This document shows positions 18,105 to 26,782 of a stretch of DNA of 64,000 nt, piece by piece (positions within the stretch are counted from its first letter, which is position 1; every line of letters begins with the position of its first letter). The notes below the pieces were generated by a model. It was not told the origin of the DNA. It made no database searches and saw only the letters and a list, made by a program, of their open reading frames with translations. The position numbers and the translations under genes were made by a program. The stretch comes from Mariprofundus sp. (GTDB taxonomy: Bacteria; Pseudomonadota; Zetaproteobacteria; Mariprofundales; Mariprofundaceae), in assembly GCA_021772775.1 (NCBI GenBank), contig JAJFLH010000020.1, positions 1 through 64,000 of the forward strand, read 5' to 3'.

Positions 18105-18135
18105 ATAGTTGATGTTTCCTTTTTATTTAGAATTC
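18096..18135 (+). terminator. Perfect 12-bp inverted repeat at the receptor stop codon
   Basis: GAATTCTAAATA and TATTTAGAATTC are exact inverse complements separated by 16 bases. The first arm contains the last codons and the stop of the chemoreceptor gene. There is no trailing T-run, so this may be an mRNA 3'-end stabilising hairpin or a weak terminator. Confidence 0.45.
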
Positions 18136-18199
18136 GCAAGAGTCGCGATGTTTTATAAGCTGGATTAATGTACAGGGTTGAATTTTTAGGAGAGTAGCG

Positions 18200-18775
18200 G
18201 TGGCAAAAAAACCAATGACGAAGTCGTATCTGACTCCGAATCAGGTCGCAGAACTATTGATGGTGACACCTACCGCAGTTCGGCAATGGGCAGAAAAAGG
18301 TGAGTTGAGCGCGCTGACTACGCCAGGTGGACATCGGCGTTTTCTACCCAGTGAAGTGGATCGTTTTGCACATCAACGTGGTTTAACCTTGAACTCTGGT
18401 AGTGCGGGCCCAATGCGAGTGTTGATTGTTGATGATGACAAGCAGTTTTCTCGGTACCTCAAAGCTTTTTTTGAAGGCCTTCAAGATGAAGTGATTACAG
18501 AAGTTGCTAATGATGGTTTTTCTGCTGGCCTAAAAGTGATTGAATTTAAACCTCATGTCGTATTGCTTGATCTGATGATGCCAGGCATGGATGGTTATCA
18601 GGTGTGTGAAGCGATTAAGTCGGAACCCGCTAGTAAAGCGATTCGGGTTGTTGCAATGACTGGATTTCCATCACCAGAAAATATTGAAAAAATATTGGCT
18701 GCAGGAGCAGAAGTGTGCTTAGCCAAGCCGATGGATGATGATCTTTTGCTTGGGCAGCTAGGTTTAAAGCAATAA
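18200..18775 (+). CDS. Response regulator with N-terminal MerR/excisionase-type HTH
   Basis: A helix-turn-helix domain (about 8-55, YLTPNQVAELLMVTPTAVRQW then TPGGHRRFLPSEVDRF) of the BldC/excisionase type is joined to a receiver domain (about 72-190). The receiver has VDDD, the phospho-acceptor LLDLMMPGMDGYQV, a conserved Thr in AMTG and Lys in AKPMD. This is the reverse of the usual receiver-first order. The GTG start is preceded by AGGAGAG. It sits between the chemoreceptor and the substrate-binding/hybrid-kinase pair and could be the DNA-binding output for that kinase, but no sequence proves the pairing. Confidence 0.88.
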   Translation: MAKKPMTKSYLTPNQVAELLMVTPTAVRQWAEKGELSALTTPGGHRRFLPSEVDRFAHQRGLTLNSGSAGPMRVLIVDDDKQFSRYLKAFFEGLQDEVITEVANDGFSAGLKVIEFKPHVVLLDLMMPGMDGYQVCEAIKSEPASKAIRVVAMTGFPSPENIEKILAAGAEVCLAKPMDDDLLLGQLGLKQ

Positions 18776-18862
18776 AAACAGATTGATGTTGTAAGAAGTT
18801 TGTTTACGTTTGACCTGTTGGGTAGAATAATGTGATGTTATGAACTACCGGACAGTAGAAAT

Positions 18863-19834
18863 TTGATCAGGCTGAAAAGGAATCTATGCGCAACTCTAGC
18901 GTGCGCTTTATTGTTTTTCGTGAATGCATGTACACCTGCTGTCGATAAACCGATGAATCTTGCGAGTATTGATTGGCTTGGATATGCGCCACTATATTTG
19001 GCAGAAAAGCTTGCTTATATGAAGCCTGAAAAAATACATTTAATAGAATTGACTTCAGCCAGTGAAGTGATGCGCAATTTTCGCAATGGCACGGTAGATG
19101 CTGCCACTCTTACATTGGATGAAGCGCTGGTATTAAAGTCCGAAGGTTTTGACCTTCAAATTGTTTTGGTCATGGATATCTCCCATGGCAGTGATGTCAT
19201 TATCGCGCAAAAAACGATTAAAACCATGTCAGAATTGGTTGGTAAACGTGTCGGTTTGGAGAAAACTGCATTGGGTGCTTATATGCTTAATCGAGCATTA
19301 GACCTGTCTGGCCTTTCTGCTGACGACATTAAAACAACATCTCTTGAGTTTTCAGAGCATGAACATGCTTTTCTTACAGGGGAGATTGATGCGGTGGTTA
19401 CCTTCGGTAGCGCCTATAGTCGTTTAAATAATGCCGGTGGTAATGTTGTTTTTAGCAGTAAAGAAATTCCAGGTGAAATTGTCGATGTGCTGGTTATCCG
19501 AGACTCCTATCTGAAGGAGCATAGGGATAATGTAACCCATGCGCTAAAAGTCTGGTTCCAGTCATTGGCGTATTTGCAGCAAAACTATGCAGCGGCAGTG
19601 CAGACACTTGCCAGTAGTGTGAGCCTTAAGCCCGATGAGTATAGAAAATCATTGGAAGGTTTGAGGTTTCCAGATTATCATGAAAATATGATATTATTAA
19701 GTGCCAGCGATGAAGCTAGCATGCAGATGGGCCTATCAACATTGAAAGAGACTATGCTGCATGCGGGTTTATTGGATAAGGATGTTGATACGCGGCATTT
19801 TTATAGTGATCAGTTCTTGTTGTTGGTTAAATAA
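18863..19834 (+). CDS. Orphan NMT1/SsuA-like substrate-binding lipoprotein
   Basis: A lipoprotein signal (hydrophobic segment ending VNAC) precedes a type 2 periplasmic-binding fold of the nitrate/sulfonate/thiamine-precursor class. Telling segments are SIDWLGYAPLYLAEKL near the N-terminus, NGTVDAATLTLDEAL, and KRVGLEKTALGAYML. No permease or ATPase gene is adjacent. Its stop overlaps the start of the large hybrid kinase by one base, suggesting it presents a ligand to that kinase rather than to a transporter. The start is a TTG with only a weak ribosome-binding site, so the exact N-terminus is uncertain; the ligand is unknown. Confidence 0.85.
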   Translation: MIRLKRNLCATLACALLFFVNACTPAVDKPMNLASIDWLGYAPLYLAEKLAYMKPEKIHLIELTSASEVMRNFRNGTVDAATLTLDEALVLKSEGFDLQIVLVMDISHGSDVIIAQKTIKTMSELVGKRVGLEKTALGAYMLNRALDLSGLSADDIKTTSLEFSEHEHAFLTGEIDAVVTFGSAYSRLNNAGGNVVFSSKEIPGEIVDVLVIRDSYLKEHRDNVTHALKVWFQSLAYLQQNYAAAVQTLASSVSLKPDEYRKSLEGLRFPDYHENMILLSASDEASMQMGLSTLKETMLHAGLLDKDVDTRHFYSDQFLLLVK

Positions 19835-22800
19835 TGATTCCTTTTTTACCACTTCGTCTATTTATCCCACTACTATTGGTTGCTTTTGTAACGATGGTCA
19901 GCTTGGTCAGTTTTATCTATATGTCATCACAGGCGGAGCGAAAGGTTGAAGAGAAAGCAAGTTACGACACCCTTCAAACGATGAATATGTTGCAGTCGAG
20001 CATCAATATTATGCTACGCAGAGATGACTTCGAAGCAGCAAAAATACAATTGACATCATTGATAACAAACCCGCAAATTAGTTTAGCAATTATAGTGGAT
20101 GAGCATGGCGAGATTATTCTTTCAACACATCAACGAGCCGTGGTGGAGGCACTTGATGAGCGTGTTGCATCTTTCCTTCATAAGAACAACTTTTCAGACC
20201 TCACTGGTCACTATCGTAATGAGATATTTTTATCCGACAACAGGCAGTCGGTGCGAGCGGTTTCACCTATTTCATTGCCGGGGGGCAATAATGGGCTACG
20301 AATAACCCAAAATGGTTTTTTGATATTAGAAAAAAGCATCCAGTGGGAGAAAGGTGAAGCGCAGCGAAATGTTGAATTTACTGTGCTGATGTTTTTTGGT
20401 TTCATGTTTGTGGTCAGTGTAATTACCTGGTGGATATTAAACAATTTGATTACGCGCCGTGCAATGGATCTTTCAGCAATGTCGGATCAAGTTGGCCAGG
20501 GCAATCTCTCGATACGTAGTGCATTAACAGGCAACGATGAATTTTCACATATTGGTGACGCTTTCAATAATATGGTGGTCGCCTTTGCTCAGCAGAGAGA
20601 TGAGTTAAGCTCCAGCGAACAGCGTTTAAAACAGAGTCAGGCTTTTTCACAGATGGGAAGTTGGCAGTGGATGATAGCGACCGATCAGTTGTACTGGTCG
20701 GAAACGGTGGCTCCGATGTTTGATCTGCCTGTTGATGTGGAGGTTAACTATGATCTGTTTGTCAATTGTATACATCCAGATGACAGAGATCTTGTAAATC
20801 AGTCCATTCAAACCTGTTTGGATGAGAATACAGCTTTAGATGTTCAGCATCGTATCATGCATGAAGATGGTTCTATTCGATGGGTGCATGAGTCAGGAGA
20901 TGTGATCCGTGATGCGTCTGGAGCACCGTTGCAGATGTGCGGGATGGTTAGAGATGTTACCGAGCAGCGTGATGCCGAGGAGCATCTGTTAGCTCTGGTT
21001 AAAGAGTTGAAGTTTCAACAGTTCGCTATCGATCAACATGCGATAGTCACCACAACGGATTGGGCTGGTGAAATTATCTATACCAATGATAAGTTCAATG
21101 AAGTAAGTGGTTACTCTGGTCAGGAGGTGATTGGAGAGACGCACCGTATCATCAACTCAGGGTATCATCCCGAAGCCTTTTTTACTGAGCTTTGGACAAC
21201 AATCTGTGCCGGGAAAGTATGGCAAGGCGAAATCTGTGATCGTAATAAAAGTGGTGAGTTGTATTGGATAGACACCACCATTGTGCCTCATTTGGACAAG
21301 TACGGTAAACCGGATCGTTTTACCTCTATTAGTTATGAGGTGACAGAAAGGGTTCTAGCTCAGCAAGTTGTTGAAGATGAACAGGCCCTGCTTGAAACAA
21401 TGAATAGCATACAATCTAAATTTCTTTTGTTTACTTACCCTTTGCTGGGCTTTAAAAATAGCCTGAGCAGTGTATTAGCGCTCACTGGTAGCCAGTATGC
21501 ATTCATTGCTGAGGTACTTTATACCGCTGATGGTGATCCATACTTTAAAACTCTCTCCGATCTTAGCTGGAATCCTGAAACCCATGCTTTATATGACAAG
21601 CGCCTGTTACCAAAACAGGAGTTTTATAAACATGACTCGATCTTTGGAGCTGCAATCCGCAGTTCAACGGGACTGTTTTCCAATGCCCCATGTTCTGAGT
21701 GGGGAGCTGAAAGCAGTGAGCTGCAGTCATCGCATATTTTTAATGTGATGGCAGTGCCGCTGCTGAATAGTGAAAAGGTTATTGGAGTGCTGGGACTGGC
21801 AAACCGACCACAGGGTTATGATGAGAGTCTGATGAAGCGATTTAATCATCTGGCCACAACATTTGCCCGAGTTATTGATGCATATCAAATCGATAAACAA
21901 AGGCGACTGGTCGAAGTGGATTTGGCTCGATTTAAATCAACGGTAGATGTTGCAACTGATGCAATTTATATGTTTCATCCTGAGTCGTTAAAGTTCTTCT
22001 ATCTGAACGAGAGCGCAATTGACCAGGCCGGTTATAGTCGGCAAGAGATGTTCACTATGACGCCTTTAGATATTAATCCTGATTTTAATGAAGTTAGTTT
22101 TAATAACATGATTCAGTCACTGATCAAAGAGCCGAATAAGTCGGTCACGTTTGAGACGATACAGCGGCATAAAGAGGGGGGGCTCATATCTGTTGAAGTA
22201 TTTTTACAATACATTGCACCAAGCAACGAACCGGCTCGTTTTGTAACCTTTGTTCGAGATATCACTGAGCGTCTTCAGATACAAAAACAGTTGCAGCAGT
22301 CCCAGAAGATGGAAGCGATAGGGCAACTTACGGCTGGTATTGCCCATGATTTTAATAATATGCTGGCATCCATACTCGGCTTTACACGTTTGGCTCAGAG
22401 ACGAATAATGAATGAGGATCAGCCAAAGCTTAGTGAATATCTTGGAGAAGTGACACTGGCCGGCAATCGGGCGCGAGATTTAGTGCGGCAACTGTTGGAT
22501 TTCAGTCGTGCTCATGCTGGTCTGGCCGAGCCTGTCAATGTTGTGCCATTGATTAAGGAAATCACCAAACTCTTCCAATCAACCTTACCGGCCAATATCC
22601 AGCTGCATTATAAAGTCGAAGAAAATATGCCTAATATTTTGATGGATCAAGTACAATTACATCAAATATTACTGAATATGATTGTCAATGCACGGGATGC
22701 AATAACAGAGCACGGACAGATTAATATTCAGACTCAAACAGTCAGTTATGCGGCTAAGGAGAATATGCAGCATAAGGTTTGTGATGCTTGTAACCATGCT

Positions 22801-23469
22801 ATTGAACCGGGGCGCTATGTGGAGATAAGCATCCGGGACAGTGGTTCAGGTATTGAGTTGGATACGATGAATCAGATTTTTGAACCATTCTTTACAACCA
22901 AAGAGGTGGGCAAAGGAACAGGATTGGGCTTATCCACAGTGCTTGGTATCATGCATCAGCACAAAGGGCATATTGTTGTGCATTCAGAGCCCGGTTGTGG
23001 TTCGACGTTTAAATTGATATTCCCTGCTGATGATAGTGGTCTGCTTGATGATGGCGATGATGACTTTGAAACGAGTTTAATGCCTGAAAGTTTATATCAA
23101 TATCATATACTTGTTGTGGATGATGAACGTGCACTGGCGCTCTTAATGGGTGAGATATTGAATGGCTTTGGTGCGGAAGCTGTGATTATGACAGATAGCC
23201 AGGAAGCTCTGGATCTGTTTAGGGATAAACCTGATTCGTTTGACCTTGTTATTACAGATCAAACGATGCCAAAGCTCACAGGCAAAGAGATTGCTGTTGA
23301 GATGTTGAAAGTCAGGCCTGAACTACCGATCATTTTGTGTTCGGGTTACAGTGGAGAGCTGGATGAAGAAGAGATCAAGGCTTTAGGTGTTCGTGGTTTT
23401 TTAGGCAAACCTCTGCACGCGGGTAAGTTGATTGATATGCTCACAGTTTTATTAAATGTCGAGCCTTAA
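19834..23469 (+). CDS. Large PAS/GAF hybrid sensor histidine kinase
   Basis: This 1211-residue membrane kinase starts at an ATG overlapping the upstream stop. Membrane segments at about 8-30 and 187-210 bracket a periplasmic sensor region. A HAMP domain (about 208-260) leads to PAS domains near 270-380 and 395-505 (the second contains YTNDKFNEVSGYS), a GAF-like domain (about 520-685), and another PAS (about 695-815). The HisKA H-box is QLTAGIAHDFNNMLAS. The ATPase domain has NMIVNARDAI, DSGSGIE and GTGLGLSTV. The terminal receiver has VDDE and VITDQTMPKLTG. Three separate ligand-capable domains plus the partner lipoprotein imply integration of several signals. Confidence 0.93.
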   Translation: MIPFLPLRLFIPLLLVAFVTMVSLVSFIYMSSQAERKVEEKASYDTLQTMNMLQSSINIMLRRDDFEAAKIQLTSLITNPQISLAIIVDEHGEIILSTHQRAVVEALDERVASFLHKNNFSDLTGHYRNEIFLSDNRQSVRAVSPISLPGGNNGLRITQNGFLILEKSIQWEKGEAQRNVEFTVLMFFGFMFVVSVITWWILNNLITRRAMDLSAMSDQVGQGNLSIRSALTGNDEFSHIGDAFNNMVVAFAQQRDELSSSEQRLKQSQAFSQMGSWQWMIATDQLYWSETVAPMFDLPVDVEVNYDLFVNCIHPDDRDLVNQSIQTCLDENTALDVQHRIMHEDGSIRWVHESGDVIRDASGAPLQMCGMVRDVTEQRDAEEHLLALVKELKFQQFAIDQHAIVTTTDWAGEIIYTNDKFNEVSGYSGQEVIGETHRIINSGYHPEAFFTELWTTICAGKVWQGEICDRNKSGELYWIDTTIVPHLDKYGKPDRFTSISYEVTERVLAQQVVEDEQALLETMNSIQSKFLLFTYPLLGFKNSLSSVLALTGSQYAFIAEVLYTADGDPYFKTLSDLSWNPETHALYDKRLLPKQEFYKHDSIFGAAIRSSTGLFSNAPCSEWGAESSELQSSHIFNVMAVPLLNSEKVIGVLGLANRPQGYDESLMKRFNHLATTFARVIDAYQIDKQRRLVEVDLARFKSTVDVATDAIYMFHPESLKFFYLNESAIDQAGYSRQEMFTMTPLDINPDFNEVSFNNMIQSLIKEPNKSVTFETIQRHKEGGLISVEVFLQYIAPSNEPARFVTFVRDITERLQIQKQLQQSQKMEAIGQLTAGIAHDFNNMLASILGFTRLAQRRIMNEDQPKLSEYLGEVTLAGNRARDLVRQLLDFSRAHAGLAEPVNVVPLIKEITKLFQSTLPANIQLHYKVEENMPNILMDQVQLHQILLNMIVNARDAITEHGQINIQTQTVSYAAKENMQHKVCDACNHAIEPGRYVEISIRDSGSGIELDTMNQIFEPFFTTKEVGKGTGLGLSTVLGIMHQHKGHIVVHSEPGCGSTFKLIFPADDSGLLDDGDDDFETSLMPESLYQYHILVVDDERALALLMGEILNGFGAEAVIMTDSQEALDLFRDKPDSFDLVITDQTMPKLTGKEIAVEMLKVRPELPIILCSGYSGELDEEEIKALGVRGFLGKPLHAGKLIDMLTVLLNVEP

Positions 23470-23612
23470 GGGTATCGCAATCGTTTTATATCAAGTATCT
23501 GTGCGCTGGGGAAATATCCCCCTATAGGTGATATGATTTCATATTGTGAGCTCTGTTACATTTTTATAGTTTGCCCTTTATATGATGAACGCTGAGATAT
23601 GAGGAGTGTGAT

Positions 23613-23981
23613 ATGAACAAAATGATAATAATGGTGGCACTGCTATGGCTTTCCGGCTGTGCTACATCAACTTATGAACAACGTACCACAGCTCAAGGGG
23701 CAGCGATTGGGGCTACGGCTGGTGCTGTTATTGGGGCGCAAAATAACAGGGTTGTAGAAGGTGCTGTGATTGGCGGTGCTTTGGGTGCACTTACCGGTGC
23801 TGTGATTGCAGAGCGAAAAGTAAAACGTAACGAGGCCAAGGCTCGTCAAACGCAGTATTATAATAAGCATAAAGCAGCTCAGCCTGTTAAACAGCGGTAT
23901 AAAAAGCGCAAGCATGATGACGATGATGATGATGATGATGATGATGATCATAAATATCGTTCAAAACATCATGATGATTAA
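23613..23981 (+). CDS. Glycine-zipper lipoprotein with poly-Asp tail
   Basis: A lipobox (LWLSGC) is followed by a glycine-zipper region of the Rick_17kDa/YMGG type (about 28-70: AAIGATAGAVIGAQ, AVIGGALGALTGAVI) that typically inserts in or lines the outer membrane. The C-terminal third is very basic and then carries a run of eleven Asp flanked by His and Lys. A good ribosome-binding site (GAGGAG) precedes the ATG. A metal-binding or surface-charge role for the tail is only inference. It converges with rsuA, 12 bases away. Confidence 0.85.
   Translation: MNKMIIMVALLWLSGCATSTYEQRTTAQGAAIGATAGAVIGAQNNRVVEGAVIGGALGALTGAVIAERKVKRNEAKARQTQYYNKHKAAQPVKQRYKKRKHDDDDDDDDDDDHKYRSKHHDD
23914..23949 (+). 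repeat. GAT triplet microsatellite encoding poly-Asp
   Basis: About a dozen consecutive GAT triplets, one of them GAC, encode HDDD...DH in the lipoprotein tail. Triplet periodicity keeps the frame, so slippage would lengthen or shorten the acidic run without destroying the gene. Confidence 0.85.
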
Positions 23982-23993
23982 GGCCTGAGTGGA

Positions 23994-24725
23994 CTATGGG
24001 CTAACTAGCTCCATCAGCAGTTCAGCAGTGAGGGTTTTATATTCACCAGGCGCAAGTGCCGTGTCGTGTAGGGATAAAACACCAATATGGGTGCGTTGCA
24101 AGGTTTCTACGTGGTTGCCGACTGCGGCAAACATACGCCGAACTTGATGGTAACGGCCTTCATGCAATACCAATGAAACCTGTTTGTCTGTGTGAATTGT
24201 CATCTCAGCGGGCAGACAGGGCTTTTCTTCACCCTCTAGAACTAATGTCCCACTGGCAAATGTATCCACTTCGCTTCCATCAAGTGGTCGATCCAGTGTT
24301 ACTGCATAGGTTTTTGAAAAATGTTTTTTGGGACTGGTTAGCTGATGGTTTAATTGCCCATCATCGGTAATGATCAACAAGCCTGAAGTCTCTTTATCTA
24401 AACGCCCAACACTGGATAAGGCTGGTTTTCGACCTAACCAGCGTTCCGGAAAGCTGTCATAAATCAGACTGCCATCCTCTTTGCGAGAGCAGACGGTATC
24501 CAGTGGTTTGTGATAGATGATGGTGAGGCCATAGGGGTGGTCGAGTGGTTTTTCCATCAGTAAGACTTGATCAGGCCTTACTTTTTGAGCAGGTGAAACA
24601 GCCATTTCACCATCAATGCGAATTAATCCATCTTTGATCCAGAAACGCACATCTTTGCGTAGCCCGTAACCCAGACTGGTCAGTAATTTATCCAGTCGTT
24701 CTGCTTTGACATGAGTGTTATTCAT
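23994..24725 (-). CDS. rsuA: 16S rRNA pseudouridine synthase, RsuA family
   Basis: RsuA converts U516 of 16S rRNA to pseudouridine. An N-terminal S4 RNA-binding domain (RLDKLLTSLGYGLRKDVRFW) precedes the catalytic domain. The active-site motif is GRLDKETSGLLIITDDGQL with catalytic Asp, and the later motif is LHEGRYHQVRRMFAAVG. The ATG at 24725 overlaps the stop of the upstream rsmC-like gene (TAATG) and is preferred over the track start, giving 243 residues. Subfamily assignment to RsuA rather than RluE rests on the S4 domain and length. Confidence 0.9.
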   Translation of the reverse strand: MNNTHVKAERLDKLLTSLGYGLRKDVRFWIKDGLIRIDGEMAVSPAQKVRPDQVLLMEKPLDHPYGLTIIYHKPLDTVCSRKEDGSLIYDSFPERWLGRKPALSSVGRLDKETSGLLIITDDGQLNHQLTSPKKHFSKTYAVTLDRPLDGSEVDTFASGTLVLEGEEKPCLPAEMTIHTDKQVSLVLHEGRYHQVRRMFAAVGNHVETLQRTHIGVLSLHDTALAPGEYKTLTAELLMELVSP

Positions 24726-25735
24726 TATCGAGTTCCTTTGATGACTTTGAAGCCATTGGCTTCGATCACTGTTTGGCATTGATGGAGTTCTGCCTGCATT
24801 AACCTTTCGTAAGCCAGTTTCCGATTGGCAACCAAATATAATAAGCCGCCTCGTTTAAGACTCTGACAGGCGCGTTGCACAATAGTTTTTCCCAATTCTA
24901 CATCTCTTTGCTGAGCGGTGTGAAAGGGGGGGTTACAGACAATCCAGTTGAGTTTTTGCGGTAGAGCATCATGCGTTGCATCCAACCAGTGGAGTTGAAT
25001 TTTCTGCTGCCATGGCGAGGTGTTTTGAGTGGCGCAATCGAGTGCTAGTCGGTCAGCTTCAAGCATATGTAGCTTGCTAATATTAGGAGAGGTGCGCAGC
25101 AGGTGCTCTGAAAGTAAGCCATAACCACAACAGAGATCCAGGCCTGTGCCTGAAAAATTATTGGGTAGGTGGTCAATCAATAACTGCGAACCAATATCAG
25201 CATGATCCCAGCTGAATAGCCCCGGCTGTGCGATTAAGTTGTGTGATAATACTTTTTTGGGTTTAGCAGTATCCAGCCACTCTGTAAGCTGGTCAGAGCT
25301 AAGCGTCGAGGTTTTTGTTGCTGAAAAAATACGGCATTTTGATTTGGATCGGGATACGACGTTTCCAGCTAATGTTTTCAGCGCAGTCTCATAACTTTTT
25401 GCGCCATGACCGTTAGCGCAGGCAATGATCATAGCTCCACCATCGTTCAGTCGCAGCATGCCTTCAGCTATCCAGCCCAATGTCTGCTGTTTGTTTTTGG
25501 AAGGCAATAGTAGAATACAGTCGTATGCATTTTCAAGCCCTGATAACCCTGTTACAGCATTCAGTCCGATCTTCTTGAGTGCCGCGTGTTCGGGTTTGAA
25601 GTGTTGATGCAAGTCGAGTTGTTCAGACTTCTCTGATAGGGCAATCAGTAGATCATCGGCATGTGTATTGATCACCAATATTCGTGAGAATGGTTTCTCA
25701 ATTGCACTCTGATATAAAAGCTTTGTAGCTGGCAT
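24725..25735 (-). CDS. rsmC: RsmC/RlmG-type rRNA guanine-N2 methyltransferase
   Basis: This 336-residue protein has the two-domain layout of RsmC: a degenerate N-terminal methyltransferase fold (about 1-160) and a catalytic C-terminal fold. Motif I is LDLCCGYGLLSEHLL, and the substrate-base motif IV is NPPFH, typical of amino-N2 guanine methylation. It is translationally coupled to rsuA, giving a two-gene rRNA modification unit. The related RlmG (23S G1835) cannot be excluded. Confidence 0.85.
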   Translation of the reverse strand: MPATKLLYQSAIEKPFSRILVINTHADDLLIALSEKSEQLDLHQHFKPEHAALKKIGLNAVTGLSGLENAYDCILLLPSKNKQQTLGWIAEGMLRLNDGGAMIIACANGHGAKSYETALKTLAGNVVSRSKSKCRIFSATKTSTLSSDQLTEWLDTAKPKKVLSHNLIAQPGLFSWDHADIGSQLLIDHLPNNFSGTGLDLCCGYGLLSEHLLRTSPNISKLHMLEADRLALDCATQNTSPWQQKIQLHWLDATHDALPQKLNWIVCNPPFHTAQQRDVELGKTIVQRACQSLKRGGLLYLVANRKLAYERLMQAELHQCQTVIEANGFKVIKGTR

Positions 25736-25898
25736 GGCTGAAACTGTATGAATAGAAGTAATGAGTGTCCAATGTCGCAGTGCAAGTTAATGTGGGGGAA
25801 AGTAATTAGGTGCTGGTTGACTGCTTCGGATTGCTGGAGAGTAGATTAGTCATTGGCATTTCTTTTGCTTTCTATATCTTCTATGCAAGTAACTTAAA

Positions 25899-25962
25899 TG
25901 AGGTTTTGAAACTTGAGTAAACCTTGCAGATAGTGATGTTCAAATAAAACCTCAACGAGGTT
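25899..25962. repeat. Inverted repeats upstream of the glycan island
   Basis: TGAGGTTTT (25899-25907) and AAAACCTCA (25946-25954) are exact inverse complements about 38 bases apart. An overlapping tight hairpin AACCTC-AAC-GAGGTT lies at 25948-25962. They sit about 50 bases before rfbF and could form alternative structures in the leader. No T-run follows, so attenuation is only a possibility. Confidence 0.35.
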
Positions 25963-26011
25963 GATTAGATATTTTTACAATATTGGTTTATGGTAATTTG
26001 AAGGATGGGTG

Positions 26012-26782
26012 ATGAAAGCAGTCATATTAGCCGGTGGATTAGGTACTCGAATTAGTGAAGAGACTCACTTAAGGCCCAAACCTATGATTGAAATTGGGGG
26101 TAAACCGATTCTTTGGCATATCATGAAGAGCTATAGCACCTATGGCATCAATGCATTCATTATTTGCCTGGGTTATAAGGGGTATTTGGTTAAAGAGTAT
26201 TTTGCCAATTATTATATGCATATGTCAGATATTACCTTTGATATGGAAAATAATTCCATGCAGGTGCATCAGAATACAGCTGAACCTTGGAAGGTAACAT
26301 TGGTAGATACTGGTGAAATGACCGCTACAGGAGGTCGAATCAAGAGGATCGCATCTCACCTTCTTGCTGATGAACCATTCTGTTTTACCTATGGTGATGG
26401 GCTGGCTGACGTAAATATCGGTGAACTCATCGCTTTTCATCAGCGTAACGACAACCTAGCAACAGTTACCTCGGTTCAGCCTCCCGGTCGTTTTGGCTCA
26501 CTGGATGTTAAAGGAGATGAGATTCTTGCTTTTGATGAAAAGCCGCAAGGTGATGGTTATTGGGTGAACGGAGGCTATTTTGTGCTCTCACCCAAGGTTT
26601 TGGATTATATTGAGGGTGATGAAGCAGTGTGGGAAGAGCAGCCACTACAAGCATTGGCTTCTGAAGGAGAGTTGCGGGCTTTTAAGCACAAGGGGTTTTG
26701 GCAACCGATGGATACATTGCGGGATAAGGTGCGTTTGGAACAGTTATGGGATTCGGGTAAGGCCCCCTGGAAAGTTTGGTGA
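26012..26782 (+). CDS. rfbF: Glucose-1-phosphate cytidylyltransferase
   Basis: RfbF makes CDP-glucose from glucose-1-phosphate and CTP, opening a CDP-deoxysugar pathway. The nucleotidyltransferase signature AVILAGGLGTRISEETHLRPKPM is at the N-terminus, and GDGLADVNIGEL and QPPGRFGSLDV are typical of the cytidylyltransferase branch. The ATG at 26012 is better spaced from AAGGAT than the track's GTG three bases earlier. At 256 residues it is full length. It starts the glycan operon and overlaps rfbG. Confidence 0.95.
   Translation: MKAVILAGGLGTRISEETHLRPKPMIEIGGKPILWHIMKSYSTYGINAFIICLGYKGYLVKEYFANYYMHMSDITFDMENNSMQVHQNTAEPWKVTLVDTGEMTATGGRIKRIASHLLADEPFCFTYGDGLADVNIGELIAFHQRNDNLATVTSVQPPGRFGSLDVKGDEILAFDEKPQGDGYWVNGGYFVLSPKVLDYIEGDEAVWEEQPLQALASEGELRAFKHKGFWQPMDTLRDKVRLEQLWDSGKAPWKVW

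Noticed and set aside
23914-23949. Possible CRISPR-like or satellite array
   Set aside because: The repeat is a simple GAT triplet run inside a reading frame, with no spacers.
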